From positions 44,695 to 108,694 of the forward strand of contig CAYYYP010000006.1 in the NCBI GenBank assembly GCA_964475985.1: a stretch of 64,000 nucleotides of DNA, read 5' to 3'. Each line of letters opens with the position of its first letter. Position 1 is the stretch's first letter. Positions 51,985 to 61,914 of this stretch are shown one piece after another. A program made the position numbers and the translations under genes. The notes beneath the pieces were generated by a model, which saw only the letters and a list, made by a program, of their open reading frames with translations, had not been told where the DNA came from and made no database searches. Source of the stretch: CAYYYP01 sp964475985 (lineage in GTDB: Bacteria > Bdellovibrionota > UBA1018 > CAYHWW01).

Positions 51985-52863
51985 ATGGGCCGTTTAAACT
52001 TATTTGCAATTTTAGCGTTGGGAATGCTTCTGCTACCCCTAGGCGCTTTAGCGGCTGAAGAGACCGCAGCCCATCAGAATGCGGATGCTTCACCGGCAGA
52101 ACCGGTAACAGTGAATCTTGATGGTCTACGATCGGCTCACCATGAAGCGATCTCTTTTTTTCAGCTGCTCTCCGCGCCCCTGGGTAAAGCCCATTCCGAG
52201 AAGATGGCTGAGCTGCAATCAAGGCTAATCCGAATTGAGGCCCGGGTGGGGGAAGCCTCTTATTCCGGAGCCCGGATCACGGCACTTTTTGAGCGTACCC
52301 AGGCCGAGGTCCTCACCCTGATGAAGAATCTCGCAAAGGATCCGTTCTCTCAACTCGTAGCGTCCCATCAAAATTACGGGTTCCGATTAAAGTACGCGTT
52401 TAGCCGTACTGCCGAAGCATTTAGTGTTTTTTCCTTGCGCCTCTGCGTGGATCTAGATTCCATTAATGGATTTTGTTTGACCCAAAAGTTCTTATCCACG
52501 GCCGTTACCGGGGCCATCCAAGGTCAGGAGTTCGATGCGGCACTTACGGTACTTAAGGCCAATGAACCAGAGGTTTTTCTGGCCGCACAAGCCCGACAAG
52601 TGGACGCACGGCTAGAGATTGCCCAGAAGGAAGTTGCACCTCCCGCCGCCAACCCTGAGCCTGAAGCACCTGCTGCACCGCCCGCTTCCGAAATGCCTGC
52701 TTCATTTCCAGAACAGGCGCAGGTTGCGCAAAATCAGTTTGCCCCTTCGCCGCTGCCTCCTCCTTCGCCCGAAAATCCTTATCCATCCATGGAAATGCCC
52801 CAACCACCACTTCCGGAACAGGCAGTGCAAGAGATGCAAGTGCCGGCGCCCAGTACTTTATGA
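51985..52863 (+). CDS. Exported protein with a Pro-rich C-terminal tail
   Basis: A 292-residue protein with a signal peptide (LNLFAILALGMLLLPLGALA, cleavage at about residue 24). The central part (about 40-210) is helical with two Cys (RLCVDL and GFCLTQ) that may form a disulfide. The tail is a Pro/Ala/Glu/Gln-rich region that is probably disordered. No known domain. The ATG at 51985 lacks a good ribosome site; a 13-codon ORF (51956-51997) with a GGAAGGA site overlaps the start and could couple translation. It is followed by the 7TM kinase after 13 bases. Confidence 0.62.
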   Translation: MGRLNLFAILALGMLLLPLGALAAEETAAHQNADASPAEPVTVNLDGLRSAHHEAISFFQLLSAPLGKAHSEKMAELQSRLIRIEARVGEASYSGARITALFERTQAEVLTLMKNLAKDPFSQLVASHQNYGFRLKYAFSRTAEAFSVFSLRLCVDLDSINGFCLTQKFLSTAVTGAIQGQEFDAALTVLKANEPEVFLAAQARQVDARLEIAQKEVAPPAANPEPEAPAAPPASEMPASFPEQAQVAQNQFAPSPLPPPSPENPYPSMEMPQPPLPEQAVQEMQVPAPSTL

Positions 52864-52876
52864 TAATTAACCGAAT

Positions 52877-55123
52877 ATGGACCTGCTCGCGCAATCGGCA
52901 CTCATACTTTCGGTAACCGCCTTTTCTTTAGCCGTAACCACGGTGGCCCGTAATCTTCGGAATCGTCTAGGGCAAGGTTTCGTAGCGCTTTGTGCCCTAG
53001 TGAGTCTTTGGGCATTGAGTTTTTTGCTCTCCCGCCTAGTCCTGCCGGACTTTTTTTATCGTACGCATCTTACTTTTCACCTTTTGTTAGCCCCGGTGTG
53101 TTTAAGTTTCGTTAGGGTTTTTACTCGGGTGGAAGATCACTGGTCCCGGGGAATTTGGCACGCATCCCTCGTTTATTCGCTTCCCCTCATACCGCTGCAG
53201 TGGAGCGACCTTGGTGAGCATGACCTCGCGCGAATTTTAACCCATCTAGCGCCCGTATTTTTGACTTTTGAATGCATTCATCTCATGGCCATTGATGTGA
53301 GGTTAAGCCGAGGCGGGCCGGGAGGTAGGCTTCGCGATATCCCTTCAACGGTCGGGATGACTCGCAAAAGCTTTATTTATCTAGGTGCAATCCTCGTGCA
53401 GTTGAGCTGTTCCATGGATCACTTAAGTTATCATCTGCCTTGGGTCGGCGACGTAATCCCCTCCGTTGGCAATATGATTTTAGCTTTCTATCTCTTCATG
53501 CTTTCCGCTGCGGTAACTCAACAAAGATTGTTGAACGTAACGGCTCTGATTCACCGCATGCTAGTGGTTATATTTTTATCCTTGGGGCTAACCTTAATTT
53601 ATTCTTTGTTGGTGGCGTGGGTGGAGAATTCGCCCGGACTTTTTGTTTTAAATACTTTCATTGCTAGCTTCATCATTCTCATGCTGATTGAGCCCATTCA
53701 AAAAATTGCGAGCATTGGCGTGATGCAACTTTTTACGGGTCAGTACTTAAGGCTTGAGGAAAAGGTAAAACAGTTTCAGGCGCAACTTACGGAAACTCTA
53801 GATCCGGTGAGCCTTGCCCAACTCACTCTTCAGTTCGTGGATCAAACGCTAAAACCTGAATTTGCTACGGTATATGTGCTGCGTTCAAACGGCATGACGT
53901 TCCGAAGGCTTCGTGGCTTACGCGATGAAGAAACGGCGCCCCGTGAAGTTTCGGCGTCCCATCCTGTTATCGCATTTTTTTTACGCATGAAGGAAAGGGG
54001 CGAAACCCCAGTCATTCTTGAATCCTACCTTGAAAATGAAATCGACCGCACTACCAGCTTGGTGCAACGGCAAAGCTATGAAGTCGTTTTTCTTGGGCTC
54101 AAGGGTTTGCATAACGAGGGCTGGAAAAATGATCGTGAGTCTGAAGGGGGTTTAACGACCGATCCCGCAAGCGTTGCTTTACCCGTGAATCCCAACGTGG
54201 TCATTCCGCTCATCGTAGATTCCACCGTCCTAGGATTTGTCGTGATGCGAGTACCTTCGCCACCTGAGCCCTGGGGAAATAATTGGGGCATTCTTTCGGC
54301 GGTTTATCCCTTTTTCGTCCAGGCCGCATTGTCTCTGCAGAATATGGATGTATATGCCCGACTCAGGGAGCGGGATCGCCTTGCCGCCCTTGGGGAAATG
54401 TCGGCTGGACTGGCGCATGAAATTCGAAATCCGTTAGGGGCCATCAAAGGTGCTGCTCAACTCCTAATGGGGGATGGTTCCCATCAGGACCAACTTCTGC
54501 AAGTCATCGTGGAAGAGGCCAACCGTCTGAATAAAGTGGTGAGCCAATTCTTGGATTATTCAAAGCCCGTGGGACAAGAGTTTGTGGAATATTCGGTAGG
54601 AGTCATATTACAAAAAGCCTTAGACCTCATGGTAGCCATGAAAGGTGCATCGGGAATTGAGTGGCGTCTAGAGACCCCACAATACGATTTAGATTCCCTG
54701 CCTAAAATCAGATGCCATCCGGAGCAGGTGAAGCAGGTGCTGGTCAATCTTCTGCAGAACGCAGCCTTGGCCATTGAAAAAAAAATATCTGAAGCATCGC
54801 CGCCTCTTTTACCGGAAGTGGATAATTCCGGACCGCAAATTTTGGGAACGGTGCTGGTGGGGGCAGTTTTACAGCGCAACACTCGTGGCGGCAGCGAAAT
54901 TGTAGTTTATGTTGAGGACAGCGGCAGTGGCATTGCTAAGGAAAACTTGGAAAAGATTTTTATTCCGTTTTTTACGACATCGCCATCAGGCACGGGCCTC
55001 GGACTCTCCATTTGCGCACGAATCATGGAAGCCCATGGCGGCCGCATGGAGGTAGCAAGTGAGGAAGGGGCCTTTACGCGGTTTTCTCTGTTCTTTCCGC
55101 TAGAAACCCAGAATAATAGGTAA
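52877..55123 (+). CDS. Seven-TM sensor histidine kinase of the NtrB type
   Basis: A 748-residue kinase. The N-terminal third has about seven to eight membrane spans (residues about 5-270), followed by a GAF-like domain (about 290-460) and HisKA with phosphoacceptor H514 in GLAHEIRNPLGAIKG, and an HATPase domain with VNLLQNAALAIE, DSGSGIAKENLEKIF and GTGLGLSIC. The HEIRNPL H box is that of NtrB/PilS kinases, which pair with sigma-54 regulators. It lies three bases upstream of the NtrC-type gene, so the pair is one operon. The signal sensed is unknown. Confidence 0.93.
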   Translation: MDLLAQSALILSVTAFSLAVTTVARNLRNRLGQGFVALCALVSLWALSFLLSRLVLPDFFYRTHLTFHLLLAPVCLSFVRVFTRVEDHWSRGIWHASLVYSLPLIPLQWSDLGEHDLARILTHLAPVFLTFECIHLMAIDVRLSRGGPGGRLRDIPSTVGMTRKSFIYLGAILVQLSCSMDHLSYHLPWVGDVIPSVGNMILAFYLFMLSAAVTQQRLLNVTALIHRMLVVIFLSLGLTLIYSLLVAWVENSPGLFVLNTFIASFIILMLIEPIQKIASIGVMQLFTGQYLRLEEKVKQFQAQLTETLDPVSLAQLTLQFVDQTLKPEFATVYVLRSNGMTFRRLRGLRDEETAPREVSASHPVIAFFLRMKERGETPVILESYLENEIDRTTSLVQRQSYEVVFLGLKGLHNEGWKNDRESEGGLTTDPASVALPVNPNVVIPLIVDSTVLGFVVMRVPSPPEPWGNNWGILSAVYPFFVQAALSLQNMDVYARLRERDRLAALGEMSAGLAHEIRNPLGAIKGAAQLLMGDGSHQDQLLQVIVEEANRLNKVVSQFLDYSKPVGQEFVEYSVGVILQKALDLMVAMKGASGIEWRLETPQYDLDSLPKIRCHPEQVKQVLVNLLQNAALAIEKKISEASPPLLPEVDNSGPQILGTVLVGAVLQRNTRGGSEIVVYVEDSGSGIAKENLEKIFIPFFTTSPSGTGLGLSICARIMEAHGGRMEVASEEGAFTRFSLFFPLETQNNR

Positions 55124-55126
55124 TTA

Positions 55127-56678
55127 ATGACGGCACCGGCAAAAAAAAGTTTAAAAAAGAAAATTCTGGTGGTGGATGATGAAAAAAATATCACCTTTGT
55201 CATGCAAACTCTGCTTGAAAAGTCTGGTTACAGCCCGGTCGTATCCAATGACCCCGTAGCGGCGCTGGCCCTTTTTGACGAGAGCTTTACTACGGTCATT
55301 ACTGACCTCTACATGCCGCGCATGAACGGGATGGAGCTCTTCGCGCAAATCCGTAAGCGTGATCAGGATGTTCCCATCATTATCATGACGGCGTTTGGCA
55401 CGGTTGAGTCGGCGGTGAATGCTCTGAAGGCCGGTGCATTTGATTACGTTACTAAGCCCTTTGAACAGGACGAACTTTTGCGCATCGTCGAAAAGGCAGT
55501 GAATACTTTCAGTTTAAGAAAGCTTGAGCCCAGTCCCAGCGTGGAATCCCAAAGCTCAATTCACGTAGGCCATTGCCCGCAGATGAAGGAAGTTGCTCGC
55601 ATCATCCAAAAAACGGCAGCTTCCCCGACTACCGTACTGATCACCGGCGAATCCGGAACCGGCAAGGAGCTCGTCGCCCGCGCGCTGCACCGTCACAGCC
55701 CGCGCGCCGCCAAGCCATTCGTCGCGATCAATACCGCCGCGATCCCGAAAGACCTGCTCGAATCCGAGCTANNNNNNNNNNCACCGGTTGAGCGACCGGG
55801 TGCACAAACCTTTCATTAAAATCAATTGCGCGGCCTTACCCCACAGCTTGATTGAATCTGAGCTTTTCGGTTACGAAAAAGGCGCGTTCACCGGTGCGGT
55901 GCACTCTAAGCCCGGCCGGTTTGAGCTCGCCCATGAAGGAACTTTATTTTTAGACGAAGTGGGAGAAATGCCCATTGAGATGCAAGTGAAACTTCTGCGC
56001 GTGATTCAGGAATCTGAATTTGAAAGGGTAGGGGGGCTTTCCACCATAAAAGTAAATGTCCGATTGATCGCCGCTACCAACAAGGCCCTCTCCGAAGAAG
56101 TGAAAGCCGGCCGCTTTAGGGAAGATCTTTTCTACCGCTTAAACGTAGTGCCGATTCAGTTGCCTGCGCTTCGGGAGCGCAAATCAGATATCGAAGAGCT
56201 CATCTATTTTTTCATTCGCAAGTTCAACGATAAGCTAGGCAAGCAAGTGGCGTCCATTGACCCCGAATGTATGAAACGACTTCAGAATTACTATTGGCCA
56301 GGCAATGTGCGTCAGCTAGAAAATGTGTTGGAGCACGCCGTGCTGATGAGTGAAATGGATCTTATCCGATTACGGGATCTGCCGCGTGAGCTTTCCAATT
56401 TAATTCTTGAAGATGACGCGGCGCTCGGTCTCCCCATCACGGGCGGCCCTAATGCACCAATGGAAGTTGTTGATGCGGTGGCGGCGCTAGAGAGTGGTGA
56501 GCCCTTCAAAGATATCGTGAAGCGTCAAACCCAAATCCTTGAGCGGGAACTTATCGGTAAAGCTTTAGATGATCATCAAGGGAACGTCACAAAAACGGCG
56601 GAAATGCTGGGCTTAAGTCGCAAGGGTTTGCAGATCAAAATGAAAGAGTTGGGCCTGCGGGAAACGGCCGGAGGTTAA
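55127..56678 (+). CDS. NtrC-family response regulator, interrupted by an assembly gap
   Basis: A sigma-54-dependent activator. The receiver domain has VVDDEKN, ITDLYMPRMNG (phosphoacceptor Asp), MTAFG and VTKPF; the AAA+ domain has GESGTGKE on the left part and GYEKGAFTGA, LFLDEVGEMP on the right part; the C-terminal Fis-type HTH (QGNVTKTAEMLGLSRKGLQI) closes the protein. Ten N at 55772-55781 put the halves in different frames. Joining 55127-55687 to 55782-56678 gives one intact frame of about 485 residues, because 28 codons before the gap are homologous to the first 28 after it. The bases near 55641-55771 look foreign, so the native sequence there is probably missing. The partner is the upstream kinase. 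Confidence 0.9.
55772..55781. other. Assembly gap (10 N)
   Basis: Ten N mark a join between contigs. The coding content on both sides covers the same part of the AAA+ domain, so the true distance is not ten bases; the ends probably overlap in homology. Confidence 0.98.
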
Positions 56679-56766
56679 GCTGCTTTTGCAAAAATTGAAC
56701 TGATCATGTTTGCTTGGCAGGGTGATTCTTTCATGCAATTATCGGCTACCATTGGAGGAACTTCTC

Positions 56767-58101
56767 GTGTTGCAACCGACTTCACCGCAAAGCACTTCAC
56801 ATTCTGGAGTGGGAACCAACCCTTCTGCACCTTTTATCTCCGGCATCTGGGAAACCAGTGACCTCTATAAAAATGCCGTCAAGCAGCTTGAAGAAGCCGC
56901 CACTACCATGCGTCTGGATCAAAATATTTTTGAAAGATTAAAGCGTCCTAAAAGAGCGTTGGTCGTAAGCGTACCTATTCGTCTGGACGATGGTTCCATT
57001 GCGGTGTTTGAAGGTTACCGGGTCCAACACAATATGACCCTCGGACCCGGCAAGGGCGGCATTCGTTATCACCACGACGTTACGCTTTCGGAAGTTGCGG
57101 CGCTTGCAATGTTAATGACTTTCAAATGTAGCCTGGTTGGTTTGCCACTTGGGGGGGCAAAGGGCGGAATTCGAGTTGATCCGGCTTTGCTTTCTAGGTC
57201 CGAGAAACAAGCCATGACCAGACGTTACACCACCGAAATCAATATGATCATTGGGCCCGACAAAGACATTCCGGCGCCCGATGTGGGTACGGATGCTCAA
57301 ACCATGGCTTGGATGATGGATACCTATTCCCAAGAGCGTGGATATGCCATTCCTGGAGTCGTTACGGGTAAACCCATTGAAATCGGCGGAAGCCTTGGGC
57401 GAAACGAGAGCACTGGACGCGGCGTCGTTTACACAATAATTGAAACCGCCAAGCGTCTGAATATGCGTTTAGATTCTTCCATCAGCGTAGCGGTGCACGG
57501 ATTTGGTAAAGTGGGAGCCATTGCGGCCGAAGAGATGGCATTGCTTGGGTGCAAAGTGCTTGCCGTAAGTGACGTGTCAGGTGGTATCTACAATAAAAAC
57601 GGTTTAAACATTCCAGCGCTCCTTGAGTTCGTAGCGAGAAATCGTATGGTGAAAGGTTTTCCGGATGCCGACGCCATCACTAATGAGGAGCTACTTGGCC
57701 TTGATGTTGATGTGCTTATTCCTGCGGCCATCGATGGCGTGATTCACAAAGATAATGTGCATAACGTAAAGGCTAGGGTCATTGCCGAGGGCGCCAATGG
57801 ACCCATTACGGCGGAAGCCCATAAGGTACTTGTTGAGCAGGGAAGCTTCATCATTCCGGACGTGCTTTGTAATGCCGGAGGAGTGATCGTTTCCTATTTT
57901 GAATGGGTCCAGGGGCTACAGAGTTTTTTCTGGAGTGAAGAAGAAGTGAACGCCAAATTAAAACAAACCATGGTGAACGCGTTTACGCGGGTGATGGCTT
58001 GCATGGACCTTTTTCGCATCAAGGATCCAAAAACGGCCGCTCTCATCACGGGCGTTGATCGCTTAAACCGTGCAATGCTTCTGCGTGGTCTTTTTCCTTA
58101 A
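56767..58101 (+). CDS. gdhA: Glutamate dehydrogenase (Glu/Leu/Phe/Val family)
   Basis: A 444-residue dehydrogenase interconverting glutamate and 2-oxoglutarate plus ammonia. It has GPGKGGIRYHHDVTLSEV, LPLGGAKGGIRVDP with the catalytic Lys, DVGTDAQTMAWMMDTYS and the nucleotide-binding VAVHGFGKVGAIAAEEM. The length fits the hexameric NAD-type subfamily of about 420 residues. GTG 56767 follows GGAGG; the upstream frame to 56710 is less likely. It follows the NtrB/NtrC-type pair after 88 bases and could be one of its targets, by analogy with nitrogen control elsewhere. Confidence 0.94.
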   Translation: MLQPTSPQSTSHSGVGTNPSAPFISGIWETSDLYKNAVKQLEEAATTMRLDQNIFERLKRPKRALVVSVPIRLDDGSIAVFEGYRVQHNMTLGPGKGGIRYHHDVTLSEVAALAMLMTFKCSLVGLPLGGAKGGIRVDPALLSRSEKQAMTRRYTTEINMIIGPDKDIPAPDVGTDAQTMAWMMDTYSQERGYAIPGVVTGKPIEIGGSLGRNESTGRGVVYTIIETAKRLNMRLDSSISVAVHGFGKVGAIAAEEMALLGCKVLAVSDVSGGIYNKNGLNIPALLEFVARNRMVKGFPDADAITNEELLGLDVDVLIPAAIDGVIHKDNVHNVKARVIAEGANGPITAEAHKVLVEQGSFIIPDVLCNAGGVIVSYFEWVQGLQSFFWSEEEVNAKLKQTMVNAFTRVMACMDLFRIKDPKTAALITGVDRLNRAMLLRGLFP

Positions 58102-58109
58102 AGGTATTT

Positions 58110-59294
58110 ATGAAATTCATTTTTAGTTTCTGCCGGGCTGCTCTGGGTAGCTTGTTTGGTGTGGCTTTCTACGTTTGCTTATTGAGCTCTTTAGTACTGA
58201 GTGTAAACGTTTTTGCTCACCCGCTTGCGGATGAGTGGACACTTAAGGTTTGGCCCAAATCCTCGTTATCTGATGTAAATAAAAAAACATTAGATGAAGA
58301 AGTCGTACGGAAACTCCGCTGGGCATCTGAACCGGTAGGTACTTCCTCAAACCTTTTAAAAAAACTGGGCGCCGACACCTGGCCAGTTCAACTGGAATCA
58401 GACGCAAAACCTGGTGAACCCTCGGGGCTCGAAGTCGGGCTTAAATGGGCCGATGAGCTCGCCCAGAAATCTCACCGCACAGACACGAAGGCGCCCGGCG
58501 AGGTAGCCACGGCCCTTGAGGGGCTTCAGCAAGAGATCCTAGGTGGAAGAGGTTTATCCTGGGATGAAATTTTTTGGACAGCTTGGGACTACCGGCAGCC
58601 TTTCATTACGGTTCATTTACCTAAACCAAAATTGAATATGGGCGGAGCACTAGCCCGGTTTGAAAATCTGTGGAACCTATCCCTGGGGGCAAAGGCCCAG
58701 AAGCAGGCGTGGGTGGCAGAAGTATTCCTGGGCATGGCCCTTCACTCGCTTGCGGACCTTTCTCATCCCTTCCACTGCTCCCAATTCGGCTCAACGGTGC
58801 TTATGCCCTGGATGTCTTATTTACGGAGTGAAAAAGTTTTTCATAAAAAAGCCGCCCGCTTGCATTATGCCATGCGAAAAGTTTTTAATGATAACCTGCA
58901 CGATATCCTCACTCGTGGTGCTTCTAGTCCAAGCGGCATTTTATTGCATGGTGCATTTCAGGCGCCCAAACCTACGCCGCTTTTAGCAAATGCACTTAAG
59001 CGTACAGATACTACACCTGCTTTAATGGCCTATGTCTTGGCGCGTGCTTCGGCTCAACTCGCTCCCCAGTCGCTAGCTCCCCTTTGGTCCCTTTGGGGCG
59101 AACGCATTGAATCCTTGGATCAAGACTTTCCGGAAGTTTTGGTAACCCAGGCGGATTTTGATGAGCTCAATTCTAGCATCGTGAAAACTAAGCTGAGAAA
59201 TAAAGAACTCATCAACGACGCCTATGCCGAGCATATTTCTAACTTCGTTGCGGCCCTAACCTGGTTGAACCAACAGTGGCAGAACGCTCCCTGA
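58110..59294 (+). CDS. Secreted S1/P1-nuclease- or phospholipase-C-like zinc protein
   Basis: A 394-residue exported protein with a signal peptide (cleavage near NVFA-H). The motif LGMALHSLADLSHPFHCSQFGS resembles the His/Asp zinc cluster of the S1/P1 nuclease and zinc-dependent phospholipase C fold; HPLADEW at the mature N-terminus, with HP also common there, fits the tri-zinc pattern. The rest is helical, as that fold is. Function is uncertain. ATG 58110 lies eight bases after the gdhA stop, with AAAGG upstream. Confidence 0.5.
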   Translation: MKFIFSFCRAALGSLFGVAFYVCLLSSLVLSVNVFAHPLADEWTLKVWPKSSLSDVNKKTLDEEVVRKLRWASEPVGTSSNLLKKLGADTWPVQLESDAKPGEPSGLEVGLKWADELAQKSHRTDTKAPGEVATALEGLQQEILGGRGLSWDEIFWTAWDYRQPFITVHLPKPKLNMGGALARFENLWNLSLGAKAQKQAWVAEVFLGMALHSLADLSHPFHCSQFGSTVLMPWMSYLRSEKVFHKKAARLHYAMRKVFNDNLHDILTRGASSPSGILLHGAFQAPKPTPLLANALKRTDTTPALMAYVLARASAQLAPQSLAPLWSLWGERIESLDQDFPEVLVTQADFDELNSSIVKTKLRNKELINDAYAEHISNFVAALTWLNQQWQNAP

Positions 59295-59308
59295 CCAAGC
59301 TTCATTGA

Positions 59309-61849
59309 TTAAACTGCAACCTTCGTCATGCCAGGATTTACGGCTGTAAGGGCAGCCCCTTCTTCAAGTATGTGTCCTTCGGGCAAGGGCTCCTTGTGTC
59401 CGCATTCCTTCTGCGGACATTTCAAGTAAGCACCTTCACGCTTGGTAATCTTTTCTGCCATGATGGGCCATTTGCAAGTAGGGCAACCCACGGGAATAGG
59501 TTTATCCCATAGTGCGTAGGTGCAATTAGGATAGGCCGTGCAACCATAAAAAGGCCGATTATAACGTGAAGCTTTTTTAGCGAGCTCACCTTCTTTGCAA
59601 AGCGGACACTTAATTCCCGTTGTAATAACCTTAGTTGATTTGCAATCTGGGTAATCGCTGCAAGCCAAGAATTTTCCAAACTTACCGTTGCGGACGAGCA
59701 TTTCCTTGCCGCACTTCACGCACTTCTCGTCAGAGACTTCCCTAGCAAGGGGGATGATTTTCCCTTCTTCATCCTTCTTGAACTCCTGGGTGAACTTACA
59801 ATCCGGGTAATTGGAGCAAGCTAGGAAGGAGCCCTGTTTTCCCCACTTGATCATAAGAATGGCGCTACATTTTTCACACTTATGTTCCGTGGGAATTTCG
59901 AGGCGTTTGATGTCCTTCATTTTGATCTTTGCCACTTCAAGGCTCTTCTCAAAAGGTTTGTAAAATTCCCGGAGCACCTGCACCCAATCGGATTTGCCTT
60001 CTTCGATGAGGTCAAGCTTCTCTTCCATATCCGCCGTAAACTGCGGGTCCATGACTTCTGGAAAGGACTTCAAAAGTAGATCTGTAACCACTACACCTAA
60101 CTCGCTTGGGTAAAACCGAGTCGCGCGTTTTTCAATGTACTCGCGGTCCTGAATGTTCGAGATAATGGCTGCGTAGGTGGAAGGCCTGCCAATACCCAGT
60201 TCTTCGAGTTCTTTGATGAGGCTAGCGTCTGAGAACCTAGGGGGCGGCTGAGTAAAGTGTTGTTCAGGAAAAAACTCCAGAACCTTGGCTTGATCACCTT
60301 CTGCAAGGTCAGGCAAATCAAACGCCAAATCATCTTCTTCATTGCCACTGCCTTCGGTCGCGTCGTCACTAGTTTTCTTTTTGGGTGCCTCGTCACGAGT
60401 TTCAACGTACACGGCAGTAAAACCCTGAACTTTTATTTTTGAGCCTGTAAGCCGGAAAAGATAGGTGTCTTTTTCCTTCGCCGAAAGTTCAATAACTTTT
60501 TGGTCATATATGGCAGGCAGCATTTGGCTTGCAATGAAACGATTCCAAATCAGTTCATAGAGTTTGAAGGTGTCCGCATCAAGGTAAGGTTGCACGGTCT
60601 TTGGTAATAACTTCAGAGAAGCTGGCCTAATCGCTTCGTGGGCATCTTGGGCTGATTTTTTTGTTTTATAAATATTAGGTTCCGCGGGCAGCGTGTTTTT
60701 GCCATAGGCTTCAGAAATGTATTCCCGGACTTCCGCCATGGCTTCGGGTGTCGTGCGCACGGAATCGGTACGAATGTAGGTCACTAACCCAGTCTGGCCA
60801 AGTTCGCCTAAATCTTTACCTTCATAAAGTTGTTGGGCCAGGGTCATGGTTTTTTTTGCGGAAAAACCAAGTTTATTGGCGGCTTCCTGCTGAAGTTTAG
60901 AAGTAATGAAGGGAGCGCTCGGTTTACGCTGCCGTTCACGCGTCAAAACTTTAGTAACGGTAAAGGGAAGAGGTTTCATTGCGGAAAGCAAGGCGCGTAC
61001 TGTGCTTTCGTTGCCCAACACCGGATCTTCTCCGTTAAGCTTGGCGAACTTCGCCCGAAATTCCCCTAGAGAAATATTATTTGTAGAACGAAAGTTTCCG
61101 GCGATGCTCCAATACTCTTCTGGGATAAATTCTCCGATTGAGCGTTCTCGGTCTACGATAAGGCGTACGGCTACGGACTGAACCCTACCGGCCGAGAGTC
61201 CCCGCCTTACCTTATCCCATAACAATGGACTCAATTTATAACCCACGAGTCGATCCAGAACACGCCTGGCTTGCTGGGCGTTGAATTTGTCTTCATTGAG
61301 TTCAACGGGATTTGCCAATGCCTCTTTGACTGCTTGCTTTGTGATGGCATTGAACAAAACGCGATATACTTTTTTCCCTTTACTCGGCATCGCTTCGGCA
61401 ATGTGCCAAGCGATGGCCTCTCCTTCGCGGTCCGGGTCAGGCCCGAGGTAAATGATGGGCGCATCTTCTGCATAGGCATGGAGCTCAGCCAATACTTTTT
61501 GTTTGGCAGGAATTGTTTCGTACACCGGCGCGAAATCTTTATCGACGTCGACCCCTAATTTGCTCTTAGGTAAATCCTTGATGTGGCCAACGCTTGCTTT
61601 AACGACAAAACCTTCGCCCTTAAGGTATTTTTGAATAGTTTTTGCCTTGCTGGGCGACTCGACGATGAGTAGAAATCGGCCTTCTTTTGGGCTTTTAGGA
61701 ACAGCGGAATCTTTAGAATCTTTTTTTGCGCGAGCAGATTTTTTAGTTTTGGGTGCGGCCTTTTTTTTAGATTTGGCTTCGGACTTTTGAGTTTCAGAAG
61801 ACGCGTCTGTGGCATTTTTAGGGTTATTTTTAAGCGTGTCTTCAGCCAT
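59309..61849 (-). CDS. topA: DNA topoisomerase I
   Basis: Type IA topoisomerase relaxing negative supercoils. An 846-residue protein with a Lys/Ala-rich N-terminal extension (about residues 1-50), a TOPRIM domain (LLIVESPSKAKTIQKYL), catalytic Tyr in GLVTYIRTDSVR and four Cys-rich zinc-ribbon repeats near the C-terminus (CEKC, CVKC, CPLC and CPTC starts). The fourth repeat has the irregular CPQKEC. ATG 61849 is chosen for the family-like start; a frame to 62002 passes into the protease gene. The long basic N-terminus is notable but seen in other TopA. Confidence 0.96.
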   Translation of the reverse strand: MAEDTLKNNPKNATDASSETQKSEAKSKKKAAPKTKKSARAKKDSKDSAVPKSPKEGRFLLIVESPSKAKTIQKYLKGEGFVVKASVGHIKDLPKSKLGVDVDKDFAPVYETIPAKQKVLAELHAYAEDAPIIYLGPDPDREGEAIAWHIAEAMPSKGKKVYRVLFNAITKQAVKEALANPVELNEDKFNAQQARRVLDRLVGYKLSPLLWDKVRRGLSAGRVQSVAVRLIVDRERSIGEFIPEEYWSIAGNFRSTNNISLGEFRAKFAKLNGEDPVLGNESTVRALLSAMKPLPFTVTKVLTRERQRKPSAPFITSKLQQEAANKLGFSAKKTMTLAQQLYEGKDLGELGQTGLVTYIRTDSVRTTPEAMAEVREYISEAYGKNTLPAEPNIYKTKKSAQDAHEAIRPASLKLLPKTVQPYLDADTFKLYELIWNRFIASQMLPAIYDQKVIELSAKEKDTYLFRLTGSKIKVQGFTAVYVETRDEAPKKKTSDDATEGSGNEEDDLAFDLPDLAEGDQAKVLEFFPEQHFTQPPPRFSDASLIKELEELGIGRPSTYAAIISNIQDREYIEKRATRFYPSELGVVVTDLLLKSFPEVMDPQFTADMEEKLDLIEEGKSDWVQVLREFYKPFEKSLEVAKIKMKDIKRLEIPTEHKCEKCSAILMIKWGKQGSFLACSNYPDCKFTQEFKKDEEGKIIPLAREVSDEKCVKCGKEMLVRNGKFGKFLACSDYPDCKSTKVITTGIKCPLCKEGELAKKASRYNRPFYGCTAYPNCTYALWDKPIPVGCPTCKWPIMAEKITKREGAYLKCPQKECGHKEPLPEGHILEEGAALTAVNPGMTKVAV

Positions 61850-61914
61850 AGTAGGGCTGAGTATTCGTTTTTTAAGCGTTTTTGTCAAACTAATCGCAAA
61901 TGGGTTGAATATCT

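Noticed and set aside
55573..55791. Extra frames around the N-gap as separate genes
   Set aside because: They are reading-frame shadows of ntrC in the G+C-rich fragment or artefacts of reading through N.
56714..56729. Possible sigma-54 promoter (TTGGCAGGG...) before gdhA
   Set aside because: The -24 GG is present, but the bases at the place of the essential -12 GC read CT, so it does not fit the consensus.
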